Shown here: piece by piece, positions 17,058 to 25,241 of the stretch | How positions within the stretch are numbered: the first letter of the stretch is position 1 | Layout: each line of letters starts with the position of its first letter | NCBI GenBank assembly: GCA_013001145.1 | Contig: JABDND010000148.1 | Location: 1-33,344, forward strand | Length of the DNA: 33,344 nt | Source of the DNA: Croceitalea sp. | GTDB taxonomy: Bacteria; Bacteroidota; Bacteroidia; Flavobacteriales; Flavobacteriaceae | Direction of reading: 5' to 3' | Notes under the pieces: model-generated | Databases searched by the model: none | Told to the model about the DNA's origin: nothing | What the model saw: only the letters and a program-made list of their open reading frames with translations | Made by a program: the position numbers and the translations under genes

Positions 17058-17408
17058 ATGAAAAATATTCTCTTTTTAGTAGCATTTGTTTTTTCGTTGA
17101 ATATGGTTGCCCAAGAATTGAAGCCAAAATTTGAAAAAATTGAGGCCGATTTGGTAAAGGCTACCTATTTTCATGACAATGGCGAAATAGCCCAAACGGG
17201 TTTCCTTTTGAAAGGTAAATTGCATGGAGATTGGTTCATGTATGATATTAAAGGCAAAAAAATAGCTTCAGGTAGTTATGAAAATGGAGAAAGGGCCGGA
17301 AAATGGTTCTTTTGGAATGACGCTATCTTAAAAGAAGTTGATTTTGTAAATAATAGAATTGCCGATGTCAAAAATTGGAACCAGACCGAAGTGGTGACAA
17401 GGCAATAG
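17058..17408 (+). CDS. Small exported YwqK/MORN-repeat-like protein
   Basis: This 116-residue protein has a signal peptide (about residues 1-19, ending MVAQ). It then has two to three repeats of the YwqK/MORN type: YFHDNGEIAQTGFLLKGKLHG, followed by YDIKGKKIASGSYENGERAG and a degenerate third unit around FFWNDAILKEVDFVNNRI. YwqK-like domains are labelled antitoxins in some databases, but the exported flavobacterial forms are uncharacterised, and no toxin gene is adjacent. It is transcribed alone from a good promoter and ends at a strong bidirectional terminator. Exact role unknown; a periplasmic or surface protein is the most that can be said. Confidence 0.8.
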   Translation: MKNILFLVAFVFSLNMVAQELKPKFEKIEADLVKATYFHDNGEIAQTGFLLKGKLHGDWFMYDIKGKKIASGSYENGERAGKWFFWNDAILKEVDFVNNRIADVKNWNQTEVVTRQ

Positions 17409-17430
17409 ATTAAAAGCATTATAAAATATA

Positions 17431-17462
17431 AAATGTCCCGATGTATTCGGGACATTTTTTTT
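17431..17462. terminator. Strong bidirectional intrinsic terminator
   Basis: An 11-bp stem AAATGTCCCGA (17431-17441) pairs with TCGGGACATTT (17447-17457) around a five-base loop. It is followed by a T8 run on the plus strand (17455-17462). On the minus strand the hairpin begins a few bases after the RND gene stop and runs into TTTTATATTTTA. It therefore serves both the YwqK-like gene and the efflux operon. Confidence 0.92.
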
Positions 17463-17465
17463 GCG

Positions 17466-20400
17466 TTATGCGGCCAAATCCATTGGCTCACTCTTTTTGG
17501 TAAGCTTGCGAACTCGCTTGGTATGTATTCGAATCTTAACTTTATATACAATGGTAAAAAGTATGGGTACCACTACTAAGGTCAAAAAGGTGGCTACAAA
17601 AAGCCCGAAGATGACCGTCCATGCCAAAGGCCCCCAAAAAATAACATTATCTCCGCCAAAATAGATCTGTGGATCAAACGAACCAAAGAGGGTAAAGAAA
17701 TTAATATTGAAACCGGTGGCAAGAGGAATTAATCCTAAGATGGTGGTAATCGCAGTCAACAGCACAGGGCGCAACCTGGCCTTGCCCCCTTTGACAACAG
17801 CTTCGGTAAAATCATCAAGATTTAGGTATTCGTCATCGTGAAGTTCAAGTTCCACGCGTTTACGATCGATCAATAGCTGTGTATAGTCAAGTAAGACCAC
17901 TCCATTGTTGACCACAATACCGGCCAATGAAATAATGCCCATCATGGTCATCATGATGACAAAAGCACTTCCCGTGGCCACAATGCCCGTAAAGACACCA
18001 ATAAGGCTTAAGAATATGGCCAACATGATAATACCGGGTTTCGAAATCGAATTAAATTGAAAGATCAATATGAAAAAGATCAACCCTAGACCAGTGAAAA
18101 ACGCGCCCATTAAAAAGGCCATCTGTTTGTTCTGCTCTTCAATCTGACCGGTATAATCAACTTTGATGTCATTTGGTAGGCCAACAAAACCGTCCATTTC
18201 CTCCTGAATTTTACCAACTATGGCGCCAGCATCGGTATATCCAGGTGCCAAAGCCGAATAAACGGTAACCACGCGTTGCACATCGCGGTGTTTAATGGCA
18301 CTAAAACCAGAACTATTGACCTGGTTGGCAACAGCAGAAATAGGCACTTCTTTGATCTGCCCGGATGATTGGTCCCTAAAGGTTATTTTTTGGTTGAAAA
18401 TGGCACTTTTATTATAACGATTCTCTTCATTGAAGCGGACATAAATATCATAATCTTCACCTGCTTCTTTGTAAATACCAGCTTTGGCGCCAAAAATGGA
18501 ATTTCGCAGTTGCTGACCAACTTGACCGGTTGCCACCCCCAATTCTCCAGCTTTTTTTCTATCAACGGCGACCAGCATTGAAGGCTTTGATTTGTTGACA
18601 TCAATTTTTAGTTCGTCTATTCCAGCAATATTCTTAGAGTTGATGTAATTGCGCATTTGTTCGGCCGTGGCAATCAATTCAGAATAATCATCGCCCTCCA
18701 ATTCAATATTGATGGGATAGCCTGCAGGAGGTCCAACCGCATCTTTTTCGACCGATATGGCTACACCGGGATAGACGTCTTTAAGGGCTTCTTGAACTTT
18801 TTTGAGCAATTCTTGACTATCTGCACCCTCTCTGAACTTATATTCACGCATGGTAGCGGTAATTTTTCCTCTATGGGGCATTTCTGCGGCCGACCCGCCG
18901 TCCGTCATGGGGTTACCTGCACCTTCACCTACCTGTGAAACTGCACTTTCGGTCAAAAAATTGTAATCTCCATTTTTGTAGGCATCTTCATTGATGATGG
19001 CATATACTCTTTTCTCAATATCATTGGTGATTTCATTGGTTTTTTTAATATCTGTCCCTTCAGGGTATTCAATGTAAACAATGATTTGGTTTGGAGTATT
19101 GTCAGGAAAGAACTCGACTTTTGTTCTTTGACTGCCCACAGAGGCCCCGAATCCCATAAAAGCAATGATCAATAGGGCAAAAGTGGCAAGTGCAATTAGG
19201 ATGGGTTTTTTGCCAGCCAATGCATAGCGCAAAGTGTTTTCATACCACTGTTCCCATTTGGGCAAAATGTTCATTTGAAAACTATTGGCCCATTTTCTTA
19301 AAAAGAGGCGGTAGACCCAAAGCATCGCAGCAGTAAATATCATTAGGGTTCCCAGGGCACGATAATCGCCCCCAAAAACAAATACCAAAATACCGATACC
19401 GGCCATGATGGTCGAAATTCTAATAATTTGGGGCAACGGCATATTTTTATCTTCGGTGGTCATGAATTGTGATACCAATACTGAATTAAAGAAAATCGCC
19501 ACAAATAGCGATGATCCCAATACAACAGATAAGGTTACAGGAAAGTAAATCATGAACTGGCCCATGACCCCAGGCCAGAGCCCCAGTGGTACAAAAGCAG
19601 CGACGGTAGTCAAGGTGGAGATAATGATGGGAAAGGCAATTTCGCCAATGCCCTTTTTGGCCGCTTCAATTCTTGACATACCTTCGTCTTCCATAAGACG
19701 GTACACATTCTCAACAACGACAATTCCGTTATCCACCAACATGCCGAGACCCATAATCAGCCCAAACAAAATCATGGTATTCATGGTATAACCCAATAGA
19801 TTTAGAATCATCAATGACATGAACATTGACATGGGTATTGCAAAACCGACAAAAAGGGCATTTTTAAACCCTAAAAAGAACATCAAAACCGTAACCACCA
19901 AAATAATCCCAAAAATGATATTGTTCACCAAATCGTCAACCTGTCCAATAGTTTTTGAAGATTGGTCATTGGCTATACTTACTTTAAGATCTTGCGGAAA
20001 TACATTTTTGACAGCATTGTCAACAATCACCTGAATCTGTTCGGCGGCCGCCACCATATTTTTGCCTGTCCTTTTTTTAACGTCCAACATCACCACAGGA
20101 TCACCAAATTCACGAGCATAAGTGGTTTTGTCCTCTTCTTCAAATGATATTGTTGCTATGTCTTTTAAGTATATCGGGTTATTGTTTTCCGTTTTGACAA
20201 CAAAATCTTCCAGCTCACTGGGAGTATCTATTTCGCCAACGATTCTAATAGTGCGTCGTTGGCCACTACTGATCAAATTACCCGCCGATGTGGTCATGTT
20301 TTCCCTACTGATGGTATTGATCACATCGTCAAAGCTCACCTTGGCAGCCATCATCTTATAAATATCTACCGCAACCTCTACTTCCTTTTCTTGGGCTCCA

Positions 20401-20975
20401 CGAATGTCTACCTGCTTGATTTCTTGAAGACTTTCAATTTCATCTTCCAAGTATTCGCCGTATTCTTTTAGTTTATCGACCGGGTAGTCACCAGAAATAT
20501 TGATATTTAATATTGGGAACTCTTCAGACATGCTCAAATCAAAAACATTGGGTTCCACTTTAGCACCATTAAATGTGGGCCAATCTTCGCTCGAAGTTTC
20601 GGTATCCACTTCGTCCTTGACTTTCTGCAATGCATCTTGAACCTCAATGTTTTCATCGAACTCAACGATGATTATGGAATAATCTTCTTGTGAGGTTGAA
20701 GTGATTTCAACAAGATTACTTACCGTCTTTAATTTATCTTCAAGGGGATCGGTAATCAGTTTCTCTATATCCTCGGCGGTGTTGCCTGGATAAATGGAGC
20801 TGATATAAATCTTTGTTTCCTTAATCTCTGGAAAACTCTCACGGGGCATGCTAAAATAGGCCGAAGCACCCAAAAAGAGAATGACCGCAATCAAGACATA
20901 CATAGTGGTTTTATTGTCAATGGCCCACGATGACAATTTAAATTCTTTGTCTACTTTTTTCTTACGCTTGCTCAT
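17466..20975 (-). CDS. RND efflux pump inner-membrane permease (AcrB/HAE-like)
   Basis: This 1169-residue proton-driven pump exports drugs or other amphiphiles with the adaptor and TolC encoded just upstream. Seen are the N-terminal helix followed by PRESFPEIKETKIYI, the porter domains, TM4 GLGMLVDNGIVVVENV (Asp415 kept; the partner Asp of AcrB is Asn416) and TM10 GIISLAGIVVNNGVVLLDYT. It is longer than AcrB (1049) partly because two extra hydrophobic segments (about residues 520-560) sit between TM6 and TM7. A GTG at 20981 would overlap the adaptor stop by one base. I prefer the ATG at 20975, which gives MSKRKKK and a five-base gap. It ends just before the shared terminator. Substrate unknown. 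Confidence 0.93.
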   Translation of the reverse strand: MSKRKKKVDKEFKLSSWAIDNKTTMYVLIAVILFLGASAYFSMPRESFPEIKETKIYISSIYPGNTAEDIEKLITDPLEDKLKTVSNLVEITSTSQEDYSIIIVEFDENIEVQDALQKVKDEVDTETSSEDWPTFNGAKVEPNVFDLSMSEEFPILNINISGDYPVDKLKEYGEYLEDEIESLQEIKQVDIRGAQEKEVEVAVDIYKMMAAKVSFDDVINTISRENMTTSAGNLISSGQRRTIRIVGEIDTPSELEDFVVKTENNNPIYLKDIATISFEEEDKTTYAREFGDPVVMLDVKKRTGKNMVAAAEQIQVIVDNAVKNVFPQDLKVSIANDQSSKTIGQVDDLVNNIIFGIILVVTVLMFFLGFKNALFVGFAIPMSMFMSLMILNLLGYTMNTMILFGLIMGLGMLVDNGIVVVENVYRLMEDEGMSRIEAAKKGIGEIAFPIIISTLTTVAAFVPLGLWPGVMGQFMIYFPVTLSVVLGSSLFVAIFFNSVLVSQFMTTEDKNMPLPQIIRISTIMAGIGILVFVFGGDYRALGTLMIFTAAMLWVYRLFLRKWANSFQMNILPKWEQWYENTLRYALAGKKPILIALATFALLIIAFMGFGASVGSQRTKVEFFPDNTPNQIIVYIEYPEGTDIKKTNEITNDIEKRVYAIINEDAYKNGDYNFLTESAVSQVGEGAGNPMTDGGSAAEMPHRGKITATMREYKFREGADSQELLKKVQEALKDVYPGVAISVEKDAVGPPAGYPINIELEGDDYSELIATAEQMRNYINSKNIAGIDELKIDVNKSKPSMLVAVDRKKAGELGVATGQVGQQLRNSIFGAKAGIYKEAGEDYDIYVRFNEENRYNKSAIFNQKITFRDQSSGQIKEVPISAVANQVNSSGFSAIKHRDVQRVVTVYSALAPGYTDAGAIVGKIQEEMDGFVGLPNDIKVDYTGQIEEQNKQMAFLMGAFFTGLGLIFFILIFQFNSISKPGIIMLAIFLSLIGVFTGIVATGSAFVIMMTMMGIISLAGIVVNNGVVLLDYTQLLIDRKRVELELHDDEYLNLDDFTEAVVKGGKARLRPVLLTAITTILGLIPLATGFNINFFTLFGSFDPQIYFGGDNVIFWGPLAWTVIFGLFVATFLTLVVVPILFTIVYKVKIRIHTKRVRKLTKKSEPMDLAA

Positions 20976-20980
20976 GGACA

Positions 20981-22150
20981 CTAGTTTTTGATTTTGACTT
21001 TTTGACCTTCCTTAACACTCCGGGCCCCTTCGTTGATCACACCATCACCTTCATTTATTCCTGAAAGCACTTCAACGAAATCACCCTGTGTTTTCCCTGT
21101 TTCAATTATTGATTTTTTGGCCATTGCCTCATCGCCCTCGCCATTGCCTTCGATCACGTAAACATATTGTTCGCCCGCGGCATTTTCTGAAACGATGCTT
21201 TGTGGAATCAAAATGGCCTTTTCATTGGTATAATCGTTGATCATAACTTTGGCAGTCAAATTGGGTTTGATTCTCGTATCGTTGATGGGCAGGGGTATTT
21301 CGGCCGTGAACGAACGGTTGCTCGGATTGATGAAATTTCCCGTCTGTCTTACTTTTGTGCTGACACTATCGCCCAATATTGGAAAATGCACAATAACGTC
21401 TTTCCCTGGGGTAACATTCGGCAGATGGCTTTCGGGCACCTCTACTTCAATGTACATATTGCCCAAATTCACAATACGGAACACTTCAGATCCCGGGCCT
21501 GGGCTTACCACAGTACCTTGGTCTTTGATGACATCATCAATAATGCCTGAAAATGGTGCCCTAATGGTAGATTTGCCCAATTGGCTCTGCAATTGTTTAA
21601 CCGCATTTTCCTGTGCCTCGTAATTGGTTTTTGCCTGTAAATACTGAATTTCGGAACCGATGTTCTGTTCCCAAAGTCTTTTTTGCCGCTCAAAGGTTGT
21701 TTTGGCAAGTTCGGCCTGTGTTTTCAATTGCGCCAGCTGGCTTGAAAGTCCGCCGTCATCAATCGAGGCCAATAATTGACCTTTGACCACTTTTTGACCC
21801 TCTTTTACATAGACTTTATACAAAGTGCCCGCCATCTCAGGGTAGATTAGCACATTTTGCTTGGTCATGACATCACCCTGAAGATCAAGATAATGGTCAA
21901 ATTTTTGATATTGCGCTACAATGGTGGTGACCAAAGGCAATTTGGAACTACCGTCCAGTTCTGAAATGGCAGAATCCAAGAGTGCAATTTCTTGCCCTAA
22001 GGCCTTATAATCGGTTTCTATTTCGATTCTTTTGGCCCTGATGGCTTCTATATCTTTGGCAGCCAATAGGCCATCTAAATCGGTTTGTGTGCCACCCCCA
22101 CAGGAACTTAAAATAAGGGCAGGTATAATAATTGAAAATAATTGTTTCAT
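20981..22150 (-). CDS. RND efflux periplasmic adaptor (membrane fusion protein)
   Basis: This 389-residue lipoprotein has the lipobox LSSC with Cys17 as the predicted lipidated residue. It then has a short coiled coil (about 26-70) and a biotinyl-lipoyl half with YVKEGQKVVKGQLLASID. The alpha-hairpin is around residues 140-185 (KTTFERQKRLWEQNIGS region). The second lipoyl half has STIRAPFSGIIDDVIKDQGTVVSPG, followed by beta-barrel and membrane-proximal domains. It links the RND permease to TolC across the periplasm. It follows tolC by 22 bases and precedes the permease by five bases, in the order tetR-tolC-adaptor-permease. Confidence 0.93.
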   Translation of the reverse strand: MKQLFSIIIPALILSSCGGGTQTDLDGLLAAKDIEAIRAKRIEIETDYKALGQEIALLDSAISELDGSSKLPLVTTIVAQYQKFDHYLDLQGDVMTKQNVLIYPEMAGTLYKVYVKEGQKVVKGQLLASIDDGGLSSQLAQLKTQAELAKTTFERQKRLWEQNIGSEIQYLQAKTNYEAQENAVKQLQSQLGKSTIRAPFSGIIDDVIKDQGTVVSPGPGSEVFRIVNLGNMYIEVEVPESHLPNVTPGKDVIVHFPILGDSVSTKVRQTGNFINPSNRSFTAEIPLPINDTRIKPNLTAKVMINDYTNEKAILIPQSIVSENAAGEQYVYVIEGNGEGDEAMAKKSIIETGKTQGDFVEVLSGINEGDGVINEGARSVKEGQKVKIKN

Positions 22151-22172
22151 GATGGTGGGTTTTGATCGTTGA

Positions 22173-23504
22173 TTAATTGTTCAATACGGTTTCTAATTCT
22201 GTTTTTCTGTTGATCACATTGACCATTGATTGTAAATATTCTTGCTGCGAGGCGTAAAGCTGGGTTTGGGCCTGTCTCAGTTCAAAACTGGTGGCCAATC
22301 CTTCGGCATACTTGATTTGATTTTTATTTTCAATACGTTCTGCCAAAGCCAAATTTTGCTTTGTTGTATCATATTCTTCTATGGATAGAATATAATCGCT
22401 TTTGGCGCTTGCCAATTGTAATCTAATTTGTTCTTCTGCTTCTGTCAACTGTGTTTTGGCCTTTTCGTAGGCTATTTTGGCACGTTGTGTACTCGCACTT
22501 CTGCCCAAGGAACTAAATATGGGAATCTGCAAATCAACACCGAGCACCGATGAACCAAACCATTGCTGACCACCGCTTAAAAAATTAAAGCTGTCACTGA
22601 ACGAGGTGCCACCATAATTCACAAAAGCATTTAAGGTGGGCAGCGCGCGACTTTTGGCCAACTTCATTTCAAAAAAGCGCTGTTCATTGAGGTTGGATAT
22701 CAATTTGTAATCAACATTGTTCTCCATGGAAAATTCCCGCTCCAACAACCCAATATCTATTTGCTTTTGGGTCAGCGTATCCAAGTTTTCGGTCAATTCG
22801 GTAGCAGTATCAATAGGCAAGCCCATCATAAGGTTCAGCATTTGTAGCGTTATGTTTTCTAGGCGCTTAGCATTTTTTAATTGATTCTCTATTGAGGAAA
22901 GGGTAATCTGAAGTTGATCAACACTTTCTTCATCACCAAGGCCGTTTTCGAAAATCTTTTTGGTTTCGAAGAGATTTTTCTCCAAAGTGGCCTTGTTTTT
23001 TTCAAAAATGGCAACACTTTCCTGTGCCAAAAGTACATTGCCATAAGCTTCTACCACAGCTTTACGAACCTCCAAATCCGTTTTTTCCTTGTTGTTTTGG
23101 CTGTAGCTTAAAAAGGCTTTGGTGGCCTGTACCCCAACTATATATGAGCCATCAAAAATTTGTTGTTTTAAGGTAGCGGTCGCATTGGCAGATTGCGCTT
23201 GACCAAACACCACTTCTTGAAAAGTGCCGGGTTCGCCCCCAAAAAATTCGGCCGGAATTTGATTGACGGGTTGTTTCAATTGATTTTGATAAGAGATGGC
23301 ACCTGATATTTGTGGCAAACCACTGGCAATGGTCTCCCATTTTTGCTTTTGGGCATCAATAAGGTCACGGCCCGCGTTAATGGCACTGTAATTATGCTCC
23401 AATGCATGGGCAATGGCCTCATCAAGTGAAAAACGATTGGTCTGCTCTTGGGCCATGCCCAAAAAGGGCACAAGGGCTAAAAACAGGATACGGATTTGTC
23501 GCAT
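22173..23504 (-). CDS. TolC-family outer-membrane efflux channel
   Basis: This 443-residue protein has a signal peptide (about 1-18, ending GMAQ). It then has the two TolC/OEP repeats, with long alpha-helical coiled coils broken by short beta strands. Typical stretches are FSLDEAIAHALEHNYSAINA at the mature N-terminus, ATLKQQIFDGSYIVG, a second repeat with LPTLNAFVNYGG and GVDLQIPIFSSLGR, and the helical end LEQQ-like run finishing NRKTELETVLNN. It forms the trimeric exit duct of the efflux system. The start codon abuts the stop of tetR with no gap, so the regulator and the channel share one mRNA. Confidence 0.93.
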   Translation of the reverse strand: MRQIRILFLALVPFLGMAQEQTNRFSLDEAIAHALEHNYSAINAGRDLIDAQKQKWETIASGLPQISGAISYQNQLKQPVNQIPAEFFGGEPGTFQEVVFGQAQSANATATLKQQIFDGSYIVGVQATKAFLSYSQNNKEKTDLEVRKAVVEAYGNVLLAQESVAIFEKNKATLEKNLFETKKIFENGLGDEESVDQLQITLSSIENQLKNAKRLENITLQMLNLMMGLPIDTATELTENLDTLTQKQIDIGLLEREFSMENNVDYKLISNLNEQRFFEMKLAKSRALPTLNAFVNYGGTSFSDSFNFLSGGQQWFGSSVLGVDLQIPIFSSLGRSASTQRAKIAYEKAKTQLTEAEEQIRLQLASAKSDYILSIEEYDTTKQNLALAERIENKNQIKYAEGLATSFELRQAQTQLYASQQEYLQSMVNVINRKTELETVLNN

Positions 23505-24110
23505 TTAATTTTGGTTTGAATTGATGATTGTATTTAATATTTTTCTTCCTTCAGGCGTTGTAATTCCGCGTAAATGGTATTCCAAATAATGGTCCATCAG
23601 TTTGATCATTGAAAACAGGTGCTGTGGAAATAGTCGGTTATCTTTAATACTTGTTACACCTGCAAAGTAGATTCTTGAAACAAATTCCACATCCAAATCT
23701 TTTCTGTAGATGCCCAAAGCAATACCTCGTTTAACATTGTCAACCACACAGTGCTGCATTACATTGAACTGTTTGGTCTTTAGTTCTTCATACAATTTGG
23801 GGTAATATTTTTGTAACTGGTATTGCGGCGATGACTTCTCATCTTTAAGATGAAGCATGGCAAATTTTTTAATTTCGTAAAGTTCTTCTATCGGGTTCTT
23901 TTTTTGCGAAACGATATGATCGATACCTTCAGAGATAACACAAAAAAGATTTGAAGTGCTTTCGGCCACCAATTTTGTCTTGTTCTCAAAATGTGAGTAT
24001 ATGGTCTTTTTTGAGATGCCCATCTCATTGGCCAAATCATCCATGGTCACACTTTTGAAACCAAGATTTAAAAATAGCTCTGTAGCCTTATGTAATATCT
24101 TTTCTCTCAT
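23505..24110 (-). CDS. TetR/AcrR family transcriptional regulator of the efflux operon
   Basis: This 201-residue repressor-type protein has an N-terminal TetR helix-turn-helix: ATELFLNLGFKSVTMDDLANEMGISKKTIYSHFENKTKLV (about residues 8-48). It continues with an all-helical ligand and dimer domain without recognisable family relatives. The ATG at 24110 (MREKILHK) is chosen because the TTG six bases upstream would add only Met-Ile. The promoter predicts a transcript beginning near 24116, leaving a leader of only about six bases before the ATG. It is the first gene of tetR-tolC-adaptor-permease. A large compound palindrome lies over its promoter, which implies that it represses its own operon until a ligand binds (inference from family). 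Confidence 0.92.
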   Translation of the reverse strand: MREKILHKATELFLNLGFKSVTMDDLANEMGISKKTIYSHFENKTKLVAESTSNLFCVISEGIDHIVSQKKNPIEELYEIKKFAMLHLKDEKSSPQYQLQKYYPKLYEELKTKQFNVMQHCVVDNVKRGIALGIYRKDLDVEFVSRIYFAGVTSIKDNRLFPQHLFSMIKLMDHYLEYHLRGITTPEGRKILNTIINSNQN

Positions 24111-24121
24111 AATCAAGGGGG

Positions 24122-24152
24122 CAAATGTAAATACGGAAACTTTATAAACAAA
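24122..24152 (-). promoter_or_regulatory. Promoter of the tetR-tolC-adaptor-RND operon
   Basis: On the minus strand, TTTG (24152-24149) is followed by 19 bases and TACATTTG (24129-24122). This is an exact match to the Bacteroidota -33/-7 consensus with ideal spacing. Predicted transcription starts about six bases upstream of the tetR ATG. Confidence 0.75.
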
Positions 24153-24176
24153 AAAAGTTTCCTAAGTTTTACATTT
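24123..24176. promoter_or_regulatory. Compound palindromic operator, probably for the TetR protein
   Basis: Inner arms GGAAACTTT (24135-24143) and AAAGTTTCC (24154-24162) are exact inverted repeats with a 10-base spacer. Outer arms AAATGTAAA (24123-24131) and TTTACATTT (24168-24176) are also exact and share nearly the same centre. The inner arms straddle the -33 element; the outer arm overlaps the -7 box. TetR proteins bind such dyads, so binding would block the promoter. Confidence 0.7.
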
Positions 24177-24266
24177 TTTTAACGCTTAGTAGATTATTAA
24201 GTTTCTTTTTCTTTAGCTTTTGATGGTTTTACGATAATGGGCGTATTTTTGAAAAAAATTGATGCT

Positions 24267-25241
24267 ATGCGGTCTGTTGATTTCTTTAGGAAGGAATTCG
24301 TTGCCCATTTGGAAAACAAAGTAACAACAAAAGAGCCTACCAATCTTTATGAGCCCATTACTTATATATTGAGTTTGGGGGGTAAGCGATTAAGACCTGT
24401 ATTGACCCTTTTGGCCACAGATTTGTTTGAGGGTGATTTTAGGCTTTCGCTAGATGCCGCACTGGCCATAGAGGTATTTCATAATTTTTCATTGATCCAC
24501 GACGATATTATGGATGATGCTCCGTTGCGAAGGGGTCATAAAACCGTTCACGAAAAATGGGATACCAATACCGGCATCTTATCTGGCGATGCCATGCTCA
24601 TTCTTTCGTATCAGTTGCTCGAAAATTATGATGGAAATACTCTTAAAGCCTTATTTCAACTATTCAACAAAACATCTTTAGAGGTTTGCGAAGGCCAACA
24701 ATATGATATAGATTTTGAAACAAGAACTAATGTCACCATTGATGAGTATCTAAAGATGATCGCCTACAAAACAGCTGTTTTGGTGGCATCGGCTATGAAA
24801 ATGGGCGCCATCATAGCTCAAACCACTAAAGAAAACCAAGAATTGATTTATGAATTCGGATTGAATTTAGGGGTGGCCTTTCAATTACAAGACGATTATT
24901 TAGATGCTTTTGGTGACCCCAAAACTTTTGGCAAACAGCTAGGTGGTGACATCATTGAGAACAAAAAAACGTTTTTATACTTAAAATCCCTCGAGTTGGG
25001 CAATAGCACAATGAAGTCAGAATTACTCAACTTATATTCCCTGCAACCCGCTAAACCAGATGTTAAGATTGCGGCGGTAAAAGCTATTTTTGAAGAAACA
25101 GGTGCCGTAGCAGAGACCAAAAGCCAAATTGAAAAATACACCCATAATGCATTTAAGGCGTTGGATAGGCTACAGGTCAGCGAAGAGGGCAAGAACGCCC
25201 TGAGGGTTTTTGGTGAAAGTTTGATGCAGAGAAAAGTTTAG
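24267..25241 (+). CDS. Polyprenyl synthetase, probably geranylgeranyl diphosphate synthase
   Basis: This all-helical trans-prenyltransferase condenses isopentenyl diphosphate with allylic diphosphates. From the ATG at 24237 (an alternative start adding 10 residues), the first Asp-rich motif is DDIMD (89-93) in IHDDIMDDAPLRRGHKTVH, and the second is DDYLD (219-223). The GGKRLRPVLTLLA segment is standard. I prefer 24267 because MRSVDFFRKEF is the usual start of homologues. The residue five positions before DDxxD is Phe84. In GGPP synthases of the archaeal type an aromatic residue here stops the chain at about C20, so GGPP for carotenoids is likely; longer products are not excluded. It converges with crtY, overlapping by four bases. 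Confidence 0.85.
   Translation: MRSVDFFRKEFVAHLENKVTTKEPTNLYEPITYILSLGGKRLRPVLTLLATDLFEGDFRLSLDAALAIEVFHNFSLIHDDIMDDAPLRRGHKTVHEKWDTNTGILSGDAMLILSYQLLENYDGNTLKALFQLFNKTSLEVCEGQQYDIDFETRTNVTIDEYLKMIAYKTAVLVASAMKMGAIIAQTTKENQELIYEFGLNLGVAFQLQDDYLDAFGDPKTFGKQLGGDIIENKKTFLYLKSLELGNSTMKSELLNLYSLQPAKPDVKIAAVKAIFEETGAVAETKSQIEKYTHNAFKALDRLQVSEEGKNALRVFGESLMQRKV

Noticed and set aside
17058-17408. YwqK-like gene as part of a toxin-antitoxin system
   Set aside because: It has a signal peptide, stands alone with its own promoter and terminator, and no toxin-like gene is adjacent.
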